A stretch of 64,000 nucleotides of DNA from Ramazzottius varieornatus (Eukaryota; Tardigrada; Eutardigrada; Parachela; Ramazzottiidae), in contig BDGG01000002.1 in assembly GCA_001949185.1 (NCBI GenBank), positions 3,396,486 to 3,460,485 on the forward strand, given 5' to 3'. The stretch's first letter is position 1, and every line of letters starts with the position of its first letter. Below, in pieces: positions 1 to 11,666 of the stretch. Position numbers and translations under genes: made by a program. The notes beneath the pieces are model-generated. The model saw nothing but the letters and a program-made list of their open reading frames with translations. It ran no database searches and was not told the origin of the DNA.

Positions 1-73
1 CCAGGTGACGGCCCGAAGGCGGTCGGCGGACACGGCACGAGACCCCACAGGCTCACGACGTCCCATAGCAGGC

Positions 74-123
74 NNNNNNNNNNNNNNNNNNNNNNNNNNN
101 NNNNNNNNNNNNNNNNNNNNNNN
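74..123. other. Assembly gap (50 N)
   Basis: An uninterrupted run of 50 N. Fixed-length runs like this are normally scaffold gaps, so the bases before it may not be truly adjacent to those after it. Confidence 0.98.
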
Positions 124-2451
124 GCGCCTGCTTTGCCGAATAGAATTTGCCGAATAAAAGGGTATTCGAACTTTGGACCTGACGTCACAACTTGAATCGT
201 TGGCTCTGGTCGTTACAAACGGCTCGATCCAGTACCTACATGAAACGCGCCGAAAGAGGATTTTACTCAAAAATAGCAAGGACCAAGTCCGACACGACAG
301 ACCGACACCATAGCATTAGCTAAGAGCACTTGGTCACGTTTTACCCTACTTGGTCAATAAATACTTGTAACTGAAGGATTTTTCGTCGACCAAATACGGA
401 TAAAAGTACTCGGATGCTATTAGCCAACTGTCTGATGTTAGTCTGTCTGCGCCGGACTCCCTGCCTGCCAATATTGAATCAAAACTTCTTAGGCACGTTT
501 TATGCAGGTACCGGGTCGAGCCCATTGTATCGAGCGGAGCCGACGACTTGAGTCGTGACGTCAGGTCCAAAGTTGAACACGTTTTTATTCAATTTGTATT
601 AAATGTTTTATTCAATTTTTACGACAAACATTTGCCTACGGGACGCGCCTGGTCCATATTATGGTCGAAGAACATCCGGACACTGCAGTGAAGGTCGCTG
701 AGTGCCAATGTCCGTCGTATGTAATTACCGTGTTGTGGGACAAGTTGATGAGGACGGTCAGGAAGTCGTTGATAGCAATGCTTAGAAGGTGGCTGTTGAA
801 CGGCGTTCGCACTTCGCAAGCGGCAAGCGACGAGGTTAGAAGCAGAGGACGATGACCAGTGCACTGAATTCGAAAAGAATCGTGACGATGGTGCTGTAAG
901 AAGGGCGAGGAAGTAACAGTGAAGCGCGATTTAGAGTGCCCGGCAAGCGCGAGCTGGGCACTGTAAATCTTGTCTCCCAAAGTAAGTGGCCACGGAAGCC
1001 TCTCCAAAATCTAGTCTCCTAGCTAGGGCTGTGACCTTTTTCGTCTCCCAAATATCTCGTCCCCCAAAACGCCTTTTTCACCTTGTCGCTCAAAAAAGAT
1101 CGTCTCCCATTGGGAGACGAGAGTACTGTCCGGCGCGCGGACCGAGGAAAAACATTGCCCATAATGGCGCACGATCTTGTTCAGATCTGGTCACTGCTGA
1201 TAAAATGAGACCTTATTAAAAGGATCCGAGTAGAATTTTTTGGAAAAAAGTTTTCACGTATAGTAATTCCCAATTTTTCAGGAATCAGGAGACGACTTTT
1301 TTCGTCTCTGCACCTAAGTGGTCAACTAAGGGTGCGAGTACTTTTTTGTAGAGAATTCAATGAGCAATAGAACAGCCGTGACAGATTTTGTTTCCGACAT
1401 CTAGTTGAAAAGTTGTAGAGGAGGCGGGTGAGGGTCCGGCACTGTAACGTCCCCTGATTCGCATGCATAACATCATGGCAATGCACGAAGTACCCCCAAG
1501 CAGTGTGTAAGTGGGTTTCGGCAGTCTGATTTCCGGAACAAAATTTTAAACTCATCGCAATCACAAGAGCGTTCGCCATAAAGGTATTTGAATGTTTGCT
1601 CATAAGCGCAGCGGATGCACATGGTGGAAAACTAACAGTTGATTTTCATTCGGGTTGATTGTTTGTGAGCTGTTAACGTCATTTTCTTCCACTTTTAGTA
1701 AGCTGTACGTTATGTTTGACCGGTGTCAAACAGAAATCGAAGAGCGATGTACACATCTTAAGCGAGTGGACTGTGATTTCAAACATCATCGCAGCAACGG
1801 AAACGCCCCCCAACAGGGAGGAAGTATTTCTAATCTCCACTGAACAAGCGTGCCGGTTAACGCAAAATATATGTGCTATAAAAGGCGAAGCGGCTGAGCC
1901 GAGAACCCCCACATATAATAAAAGGTAGGGGCGGGTGGGAGCAAGAAGAGGAAGCGAATGAGGAAACAACTTTCTGCATCGCTTCGTAAAGGCAAAAAGG
2001 TGTGGCTATACATCAAAGAACGGGGACTTGCACCAGAATGAACAGCAGAGGGAAGGCTGTTCGCTATATCATTACAGACAGATTTCGTAGTTCACAAGAT
2101 CTTCCTCAATACTGGCATCCTCGTCGAAGGCATTCGCAGTCCAGATATTTGAGGCGCGCCTTACTTGTTGAGATTTCTCAAACCTTTTCCACTACCGACA
2201 CGTGTCTGAGTACGTTCTCTCAAGATCTCCGGAGTTGTACCTTACTTTTTCTCCAGATACTTGGTACCGTTCTGTCAGCAGCGGGCTTTTCCCTTTCCAT
2301 GCATAACAGCCACTTGATGAATTGGGTCAGGTTAGCGCAATTGGATCAAGACGAAAGAAACAGTGGTATCAAGGGCGTTTCTTGTTTTGACTGCGTTGGT
2401 TATTGCGTTTGTGGTAGCCTGGCTCCCGTGGGTTATCTGTCAAGCACTGAA
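124..2451. other. Stretch without a recognisable gene
   Basis: Only short open frames are present. The longest (2002-2463, +, 153 codons) matches no family I recognise and runs into the left arm of the hairpin at 2452. Between 970 and 1310 the motif TCGTCTCCCAAA and close variants recur, including a small palindrome near 1104-1119 (CGTCTCCC/GGGAGACG), which suggests a decayed repeat. No tRNA or rRNA signature was seen. Confidence 0.5.
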
Positions 2452-2507
2452 AAACCGGCATAATCTTCGTCGGTAATAAAGATTACCGGCGAAGATTATG
2501 CCGGTTT
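2452..2507. repeat. Strong hairpin (26-nt arms, 4-nt loop)
   Basis: The left arm 2452-2477 and right arm 2482-2507 are reverse complements at 25 of 26 positions, with loop AAAG. The core arm sequence is CCGGCATAATCTTCG. Flanking DNA shows no target duplication that I can identify. It could be the core of a tiny inverted-repeat element or a hairpin RNA locus. Confidence 0.8.
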
Positions 2508-3965
2508 CTTTTGGGTGTAACGTATTGGACCAGTTACGGGTTATCGGGCCTGAATCCATTCATGTTCGGGATTGCAAGTGGAGATTTGAGGAAAGCGGTT
2601 CAGCGTCCTACTCGCTGGAAGAGCAGAACGTTACATGAAGCCGTTTCGATACATCATCTCTTCTCTGGAAGGCCAGGATCGCAAAACTGACTCTCCGTTG
2701 GCTGCTGCCGTGATTGAGCATACTGTGACAGGCCAGTAAATATTGCGTGGCGGGGATAAAAAACTTCACTGCCGTCAATCAAAAACTCCTGGCCAATCAA
2801 GCGCAGCAATGTGCCACAATCAAACAATTAGTGATATGAGGCCCCGAGTGTAATTCACTGATCTGTCACGTGACTGCGCGAAACCCTAGAGGTAATACAG
2901 TAGTTTCGAAAGCTCAGAAACTTTTTGTCTGTCCATCTTTTCAGCCAAAAACTACTGATCCAAACCGCCCAAAACTTTACACACACATGATTTCTGGGTA
3001 GCTGAAGCATTTCTTATCGCCTCAAAATTCGATATGGTTTTTGTCTGATTTTTTCTGGTTTTTTGGCATATGAGAGCTGTTTAAATGCACAACTGACCAT
3101 TTACCAAGGGTCGAAAGGTTTTTCATGCATATGACCTTTCCGAGGTTGTTTGATTGGTTAGATCTCAGAAACAGTCCCTTAGAAGGTCATCATGGGAGCT
3201 AGACACAAGTTTAGCCCACAGGTCGCAGGTGAAATAGGTTTGCAGTTCGGAAACGTCCGCCGCATAAAACTGACGAATTCCCCCGGCGGACCTTTAAACA
3301 ACTCATCCAGAACTGGCAAACATGTGCATCAGACTCATAAGGGAGCATTTGATGACGTCAGGTACCCAGGGAGGGATGATGGGTACCCGAAACCTGACAG
3401 CAATGTTACAAAAGCCAGTTGATTGCTTGAACTGCCCGACATGGGGGCGATGGTCAGGCTTGTTGATATCAAAACCTGACCTTATCAATGAATGTTCCCC
3501 AAGTTGAATTTCCAAATAACGTGGACTGCCGATCTCTCGCGAAGAGCCAGCATTTTTCCATAAAACAACCTTCTATCTTTTGTAGCATAGAATCTCGTCT
3601 TATTCAACCTGTAGAACATAACTGAGCCTTCATGATGTCCTTCAGTACCACAACAAAACAGCCAGCCGATTTTTATTTTGAAACAAAATCCAGCATTCAT
3701 GGTACCCATTCACGGCAAGCTGCGAGCGAGCCGGAGGCGAGCGACCAGCTTGTATCAGTCTAGCACAAGATTAAAAATCATCGAAATCAGGAAGGAGCGG
3801 GAGAGTGAACAACCATATACTGATTAAGTGTACACGTTGCTCAATCAGTATTATATATGGAGCATTCCCAATTTTCAAGTGCGGGTTTTTGGATTTATCG
3901 ATATATATGAGACATGAGTAATATATCGATACAGTCACGCTCACGAGTCATCGCCACGAGTCATT
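2508..3965. other. Stretch without a recognisable gene
   Basis: No convincing coding frame. A weak imperfect inverted repeat lies near 3813-3861 (CCATATACTGATT against AATCAGTATTATATATGG). Short TATCGATA runs occur near 3895-3935, similar to those in the hAT-like element at 6168. Confidence 0.5.
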
Positions 3966-5042
3966 GCTTGCGTGTATCTTGTGATTATACCGTCCGATTT
4001 TGATGGTTTGAATGTTATGATTTACAGTACAGCACACCTTGAGTCACACGACAGGCGGACCGCTTACTCAATCAATCGAGTGGTTCGAGCGGCTGGTTCG
4101 AACAATGAAATATGGTAGCTTATTTCTCGTCACGTGACAGACTTGTGAGGAAACCCAAACGGACAAAAGATAGCCCGAACAGTTTTGTATAAGCAGCGAG
4201 AGAAGAGATCTGCCGTATAGATACCTCACGGAATTCCCCATATGGGTTTTACGACTTACTTTTCAGTGTTCTTTATGGATGAGAAATTTAGAGTTCGAAT
4301 ATTGTTTTCATGCACATCCGATTTCTACAGAACGAATTTCCGGAAATGACACAGTGATTGTTCTTTTCAGAAAGTATAGTTTTCAGGAACAGAATCCACA
4401 AATGAGCAAGAAGGTAAGAAATCCACTCAGGTTTTACGGGAAAGTGGTCAGTAGAACCCATACTGTATTACCTCCAATAATTTATGTACCTCACAGCTAT
4501 CTCTCTTGTAATGAAGCTTGCGATAAATCAAGCCGAGATCTCTTCTAAGTCAATGGAATACGTCGTTTCAGTTCTTTTTAGAGTGACCACATCAGAAAAC
4601 CGCCGGAAGTGCTATGGTCCAGTTTGTGATAGAAGCCTTTGACTGAACAGCTGATTCACTAGTACTAGTACCGGACATGAGACGGTACAGCTTTGCGCGA
4701 TTGATTCACCTTCTTGATTGACTCCAGAGACGTCATAGCCTCTTCGGCAAGTCAGCTATCGCAAACTCAGCATGTGTGTTTTTGTAGAAAACGTATCAGT
4801 GACGTACATAAACTATCGGAGGTAATACAGTATGGGAAAATCTGGTGTTCTTATAAGTTTGTCACGTGACGAGAATAAACCAAAAATAATCCATATTTCC
4901 TTGTTCGAACCAGCTACTCGAACCGGTTGATCGATTGAGTAAGCGGTCCGTTTGTCATGTGAACAGATAGTTCAGGGTGCGCTCCAAATCTTAACGTGTC
5001 AATCATCGAAATCGGACGGTAGGATCACAAGATATAAGCAAC
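3966..5042. mobile_element. Fold-back / long-TIR non-autonomous element (~1.1 kb)
   Basis: About 3966-4160 is an imperfect reverse complement of about 4860-5042. Shared blocks include TATCTTGTGAT, ACCGTCCGATTT, GGACCGCTTACTCAATC, GCTGGTTCGAACAA and CTCGTCACGTGACA. A second inner pair of arms lies at about 4455-4498 and 4798-4838 (CTGTATTACCTCC against GGAGGTAATACAG). The central 4500-4797 is single copy and has no transposase-like frame. The arms have diverged by roughly one base in six to eight, so the insertion is old. The outer ends and target duplication are not resolved. Confidence 0.75.
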
Positions 5043-6159
5043 TAAAGGAAGACCACGACGTAACGTTCACCCGTGACCGTGAACGTATACCGCGATGTGA
5101 TATTTTAAGTTATCATAATCCGCTTACCGATATCCCGTCTATAATGATGTTCCGATACAGTCCACTCACTCTAAATGTGTACAAACTTTTCCGATTTCAA
5201 AACACGGAAAATCACTCGAAGTCGGCAATACTACTCGCCAAGCCCACTACAGCCGAGCACCTGCAACTTGATTACTTGATTACATCAGTTACAGCTCAGT
5301 ATAATCATAATGTATACTTTACGTTGTTTTGGCCAGCAGATTGGCGTGCTCTGCGGTGAATGTTCAGCAGACCTTAACACTTACAGCACGAAGGTTTTCA
5401 TGTTCGCAAAATACCACCGTTCTTTGTGAGTACAAGACTTGGCTAAGGTGATGCAAAGGAGGCGGGGCCAGCCAATAGATAATTTAAGAAACTTAGAAAT
5501 TTCGAAGATTGGCAGGCCGTGGAGTTCAACCTGGGGAAAGTAGTCCTTGCCATTTTGATTTTCTCTAAAGCATTCCGATGACAAGAAAATTTGTCCCAGG
5601 CTTGGTTTCGGTAAAGGGAATTGTTCTCACTGTTTCAGATTTCTTCAGAACGAGTGTTGCGTATGTGCCTCCAGTAAGAAGACGAAATCTGAAACACCAC
5701 CGAAACCACCCGAAATTGTAACACTTTTTGCTAGCGTTCTGCGTTTTCGCTGACCCCTGGTCATTAATCTCAACTTAATGACAAGATCGAGTTGCAGCCA
5801 AACAAAAAACCCCCAACCCGAAAGACCAAAAGCTAAAATCGGAAGGCGAGTAAAACTGACACATTGTACTCACAATGAGTACGGTCGTGTTACAAGTGTT
5901 AAAGTGAAACGGAAAACTGTTGTCCACATTTTGAGCGAGTGGAGTGTGTTACAGTATTGTCATACCAAATCACAGCGACGCGAAATATTTCAGTAAAGCA
6001 CGTTGTATTATATTTTTCCCAGCACTAAGTGGGCAAAGTAACTAGCTGGGAGATTGCGAGCGACAGCTGGGTCTGATAGCTGACGTCATGCTTTTGTGAT
6101 TCGTAGTTGCGGAGTCGAGTATGACGAATGAAAACGGTAGCATTTACGTCACAGCAGCC

Positions 6160-6794
6160 AGACTGAGTAGCGCTGGCAAAAATACGATAAAATTCGATAT
6201 GATGTTTTTCGATACAATATCGGCGGATGTTTTATTGCGGTCTTCGATATTCATTCGATATCGCTTTTTCGATACGATATTTTTTCGATAACGTATTTTC
6301 TATATATCGTATCATATTGCAGCGACATATCGATATTTCTGGAATTTTAGTTTTTCGGAATTTCCCTGGTTCAAGCCGAAAAGCTCAAGAAGACGGTTTC
6401 CACATAAAGTATTAGTAAGATCGAAAGCGTCGGATGCAGCAAAGACATGACTATACCAAGACTTCAAACATGTAAACCTGGACAGCATTAGTACCAGAAC
6501 CGAATGGGCGGAGTGTGCTCGGTACACCATGGCCAAAATCAAGTCTTTGAAATTAACCATCGTCTTTCGTAAACGAGATATCACTGGCGAGTTTGCCATT
6601 CAGCAAAGTACCGATATATCGATAATATATCGATATGGCGCGATACGATATCGCCGAATATTTTATTGCGTTATTCGATATGAGCTTCATATCGATATTT
6701 TCGATACGATATCTGTCGCATATTTTATCGCAAAGATTCGATATATTTCGATGCGATATCGATCTACCCTATCGTTGCCAGCACTAAGACTGAG
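6160..6794. mobile_element. hAT-like non-autonomous element with 8-bp target duplication
   Basis: The element body is 6168-6786. It starts TAGCGCTGGCAA and ends TTGCCAGCACTA, imperfect terminal inverted repeats of the TAGTGCTGGCAA type found in many hAT elements. It is flanked by a perfect 8-bp direct duplication, AGACTGAG, at 6160-6167 and 6787-6794, the target size expected for hAT. Both ends inside the TIRs are filled with degenerate TCGATA/CGATAT repeats; the middle (about 6350-6600) is non-repetitive. It has no transposase frame, so it would need a helper enzyme. Confidence 0.88.
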
Positions 6795-8075
6795 CTTGCC
6801 CGTGATCTTTCAACAAGAGGGAATTACCACGTGACAACTGAGTTACATTGCCCATTGCTCAAATATTTTGACGATAACGTCATGTAGCATGCAAATTCGT
6901 AGGAGGCCGTTCTAGCGTCAAAACCCTGGCAGGGATGCTTCAGTTATTGGTTACGTCCGAAATTGTTCAGTTTTGTGCGACATCTATCCGTATCGAGACT
7001 TGGAGGCTCTACCACGTGATGCCTTTGATATTGTGAACAACCTGATGTAAGAAAAGTGTACTTCGGAAGCAGAAACGTTCGTATGAAAATTGGGCCGCCA
7101 GTACCCAGATAATTTGAATAAATTAAGGAGTTCTATCGAAAAGTTACCACCAATGTCAAATTTCTCTGTCCAAACACAAAGTCTCTCCTCGACAGACGTA
7201 CACAAGATCGAACGCCTACAGAATGGTCTACCGATGGAGCACTGGAACAGCAAAGACCACTAAGGAGAAGCTCTGCCAGCAAAAGCAAACCGGATGAGCG
7301 GCGTCTTTCGGGTAGTCGCTAGTATATTTTCTATGCTTGTCGGTACATGCACAGTTCGCAGGAAACGTTCGGAGACCATTTTTGAGTCCTTGATATGTCG
7401 GAAGGTCAGATTTCAAAACGGAGGGACCATTGCTAACTTCAAATCCGTCCACTGGCGTCCAATCATGCTGAATCAACCTGTAATACCTATCAACTTCGGC
7501 ACGGCGCAACGAACACTAGCGTCACAGAGCAGTATCAGAGTGGGCTCAGTATAGTGATTCTGTCAATCAACTGCTAAATTAGCCCAGCTTTCATCGAACA
7601 CACCAACATGGCTGTACTAACACTCGAGAACACCCGGGTTTTGGTTGGTTCAGAAGCTCTGAATGTGTGTGTGTGTGTGTGTGTGTGTACGCGTCCACCC
7701 ATTGCAACTAAGGTGGTGCGGGATAAAACCGCATCCTGCACTGAGGCGTGACTGCGCAGAATAACGATCAGTTATTGCGATCAGTTATGGAGTTTTACTA
7801 GCCGCGACGCTTTTGAACCACGCTATTGGAAACTGAAGTCCACTTTCGAGGATATTCGAAGGTGTTGGCAAGAGCCGTTTGCAGTTGTAATGTACTTTAT
7901 CCGTTTATCGAGCGATATGCTGGTCGGTTATGATGTTGGTAGCTTTCCGCCATCTAGAATAAGTGTGCGAGGAGTTTTTTTGGTGTAATCTTTCCCACGT
8001 ATACTCGATGTTGAAACGAAGTCTTGGGGAGTTGTACATTTCGTATTCTGTGAATGAGGACAGCCAGGACCGAAT
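6795..8075. other. Stretch without a recognisable gene
   Basis: Open frames on both strands (for example 7228-7509 minus and 7294-7554 plus) overlap one another and resemble nothing I know. A (GT)n microsatellite lies at about 7664-7688. The promoter and 5' leader of the receptor gene that starts near 8076-8103 should lie in the right part, but no motif stands out. Confidence 0.4.
7664..7688. repeat. (GT)n microsatellite
   Basis: About twelve GT units in a row just upstream of the receptor gene at 8.1 kb. Confidence 0.9.
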
Positions 8076-11000
8076 ATGTGCGTGGAGCTTTCTTTGAGAA
8101 TAATGTCTATCCTTGTGCCCGCCAACCTTATCGAGATAATATGTGTGTTGACTTGGCTCTTGTGCACCCAAATTTTGGTTTCACCAATGCGCCTCAACAT
8201 CATCACTGCTTACACTGGACAGAACCCTGTGTACGGATACGTTTCTACCGGACCAGGTGCCATTGCAGGACTAGAAAAAGCTGCGGTTATGTATCCGGAA
8301 GTCTTTCGTAAATATACGCTTTATACCGTGTATTCTCATGGCGGTATTATCTCATGCGCCGATGCCGCCATCCAAATGGGCTTTTTGGCTGGGAACATTA
8401 CAGATATCTTGGAAAGGAACACGGGCTTTACCATAATCTACACCCCAGGTAGAATTTGAACTACTGTCCCAAGTTCAAACCATGAGCAGTTCTATCGAAA
8501 ATCTCTGTTGCGGTGAAGATTTGAGCCACTCGTAGGGCGTGTTTCTTGACAGGTTGTAGTCTGGAAACGATGGCACTCGGCGATTTTGCTCGAGGTACAG
8601 TGTGCACCAACCGTTCAACAACATAGTCATAAGTTTCGCTCGGGTCCCGTTTCCCAGATATACGGTTCAAAACTTTTACCCAAACTGGTACTACTGTACG
8701 CACATGTTTGGACTATGGTCGGCGGATACTGTCACCGTCAACGCACGCTGCTTTCACCATTGCGACCAAAAAATTGGAAGCATGGCGAATCAACCAACAA
8801 CATTGCAGGCGAAGTCGGGACGTTGCCATCAGTCAAAAGTCTTGATTAGAGGATGCGACAACAATCAAGCGAGTCAATTACCTCAGTTCACCTGAAAGGC
8901 TGAAACGTTAATCCAGACTTATGATCAGGTACCGCTCCGAATCCGCCTGCGGTTTTGATCGATTGATTCGTCAGGCTTTCAACTCTATGACCGCGATGGT
9001 ATACACATTACACAACATGCATGAAAGGTGGTCGCATCTACCGCCCGTATCGGGCATCGCATTGATCATCGTTTTGTTTCAGAATGGAATTTGCCGCTCC
9101 TATCTAAGTAGGATTTTTTTATACCGAGTACCGAACTACGCTGCTGTACGAACACATGGGTGTTTGTAGCGTCGCTGGTGACTCTCGAATCAGCAATAAA
9201 CAGCGATTCCCAACGGTGCTCACGGGAGCCGGTCCTGATCACACCAGCATGAACATGGCTCTCTTGGATCTGCTTGACTTACTTTACTGGCGCACCGTAA
9301 CTCTGTTATGTGACTCCGTGTCACAATATCCAGGCCCCAATACGTTTTTTATTACCTCCTGTGCCAATCTTCGAGCTCAACAGACGCTTCGTCGAGCGAA
9401 ACTCTACCTGCACAACATCGATTTCGACTCAAAATTCGTGCAGGATTTTGGACCATTCCTTTCGCAAGCAAAAGGTCAAAGCCGAAGTAAGATAGTTACC
9501 GAATTTTATCATCTAAGTTTCGTCTTTACGGGGGCATCTCTTTGTAGTTATCATCTTGATTACCCATCCGAAAATTATACACAAGATCATGGTGCGCAAA
9601 ACGCTGAGTAGTGTCCCTAATATTGCATATCGATGTTCCATGCGTTTCCAGATGACCGCCCATCGACTTCGTCTAACTGACGGAGATTATGTGAGTTCAA
9701 TGTTATAAGGAGTCTCTGGTGACATCAACAGATCCTGCCAGCATACGCAGTGTATATTCGGTTTCGGCCACCCAGTTTCCGGAACATTTTTTTGTCTCCA
9801 AAGAACCCTTTATTGACGTGAAGTCTGAGAGAGCATGAAGGGGCAAGGCATGGTAAGTTTGCCGTACCTCGCCGTGGCTCAAAGTCTCAAAAAACTGGTC
9901 GCCCTTTTGGGAAGACACCCTGGAAAGTTTCAGGGTCAACCAATAACTGAAACATACGCGCCGGGGATTTGATGCCAGAACGACTACCCACGATTTTCAT
10001 GCCACATGACGTCATGGTGACGTCAAAACTTTTTCAGTTTGAAATTCGAACTTCCTCAGACTTTCCCGACTGACTACTGGTCAGACGGCCAAAACAGATG
10101 TCAGAATCTGGTTGCTCGATGTTTATTACATTAGATCGCATTAGCAGTTGAAGATTGCCCCTGGGGTGCCAGAACTTTAAAACCGTTTCTTGAGCAAGCG
10201 TGTTATCAGTCAATGTTCCGGACACTGGGCCGCCAAAACCCATATGCTACACTTTACTGCTTGTTCGTATTCATCCGTCTACTGCAGGTCTTCCTTGGCG
10301 CAACCACCGGTTCCGCAATACCGGCGAAGCTATCCCTCACTTGGCCGTGGGAGTTCAATGAAGACAAAAATGAGGTGAAAATGGGCTCTTACACAACTCT
10401 TGCGAGATTTCGAAATAATGCTACAGTGTACTGACGAAATACGTTGATGAAGTGTGCGGTTGAGTGTTATTTGGGGATTTCTTGATGAGGGGTTTGCTTT
10501 AGTAGACAGCTCTGGAAGCCTTCAGACACCTAATTATGTACAACAACGTCGATCCTGATTGGAAGAAAATTCCGAACTGGTTGGAAGAGATCCCGGCTGC
10601 AGCACGAGCCCATTTCAGCACCAACTTTTCAGAAGATCAGAAAGTTGGCAATATTCTACTGCCGTTTATACCTGTTCGGAGATTGAAATTTCCCCCGCTG
10701 TTTTAGTACAACGAACTTGTAATATCGGCATACGAGATGATGCTTGCCACCGGCCAAGTAAGTGCCTTAACAAGTTGGGGGAAAAGCATACCAAAGGTTC
10801 CGTGTTTCCACAGGTACTCCGTGAAACAATGGGTAATGTCGAACTCAGTGGCCGCTCGTTTGCGGCGCATTTCTGGAACAGAACTTTTGAGTTTCCATCT
10901 AGAAAGTTCACGATGGGACCGTACGGTCAGTTGAAGCTTTTCCCGAATCCCTATCGAAATGCGCGAGAAAACTGAATGGTTTGTTTCCCTTAGGTATGCG

Positions 11001-11666
11001 GGTCGTTGACGTTCTGTTCTCTCGGCCCAACCTTTCTGCCAGATACTTAGAGGTTCGAACCGCTTTCCGGAATGCTTTTCCTTCGTCCCGATAAACTTGA
11101 ATCTCATACAGGAAGTCTGGCGGTACGATGCGGCTACTAGACTTCTGAATGCATCTGCGGTGCTTGGTGCGGTATGGCCCTCATCGACTGGAAGGGCTCC
11201 TCCGGATCGTCCTGCTTGCGGATACAACGGAGAACTCTGTGATACCCCAAGTGCGTGCTCATATAACACTACAGTTGCGGATTTGTAACATGAAACAAGC
11301 CCGAGGTGATCGTGCCAGTTGTAACAGAAGTTACTTTTAATCCAGGTGGCGTATTGCCAGTGGATTCAAGATCAATGGTTGGGATAGCGATCGCAATTGG
11401 GTTTTTCGTTCTTTGGACGGTGTATCTCGTCAGGTACATATTGTTGTTGTAAAAGCGTGCTGCGGACAAGCGAAGGGACAGTCCATCCAGTCGTGCTCGA
11501 TCGGTTCTGTTTTCGTAGGAACCGATACGGAAAATACGACGCGGACAATCCATGGTGGTCGATCAACGCAGAAGATCTCGTTTTTTTCAATATGATGTTC
11601 AAATTACAAGTCGCATCTAGCTTACAAATGTGCCTCCTTTTGAACGAAAACGTTAACTGTGCTTGA
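8076..11666 (+). CDS. Natriuretic-peptide-receptor / receptor guanylyl cyclase-like protein lacking the catalytic half
   Basis: Single-pass surface receptor with an ANF-receptor (periplasmic-binding-like) ligand domain. Exons I can place: 8103 (or 8076)-8448, 9083-9107, 9170-9486, 9548-9591, 9652-9690, 10288-10374, an exon within about 10527-10674, 10707-10757, 10814 to about 10925, 11112-11250, 11346-11433 and 11519-11666. The start at 8103 gives a good signal peptide. Recognisable family blocks are EWNLPLLS, AHRLRLTDGDY, WPWEFNEDKNE, PPDRPACGYNGELC and a membrane span in 11346-11433 (GIAIAIGFFVLWTVYLV). The last exon carries PWWSINAEDL, the juxtamembrane block that precedes the kinase-homology domain in receptor cyclases, then stops about 28 codons later. 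No kinase or cyclase sequence is visible before the transposons at 13.2 kb. It may be a truncated receptor, a clearance-type receptor like NPR-C, or a gene whose remaining exons I missed. One small exon between 8448 and 9083 is probably unassigned. Confidence 0.82.

Noticed and set aside
2002-2463. 153-codon open frame, plus strand
   Set aside because: No recognisable domain, mixed composition, and its end runs into the hairpin arm; not enough to call a gene.
4900-4945. TTCGAACC-type words resembling a tRNA T-arm
   Set aside because: They belong to the inverted arms of the fold-back element; no cloverleaf can be formed around them.
8461-8703. Minus-strand frame of 80 codons that looks protein-like in composition
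   Set aside because: It lies inside an intron of the receptor gene, matches no family I know, and has no supporting exon neighbours.
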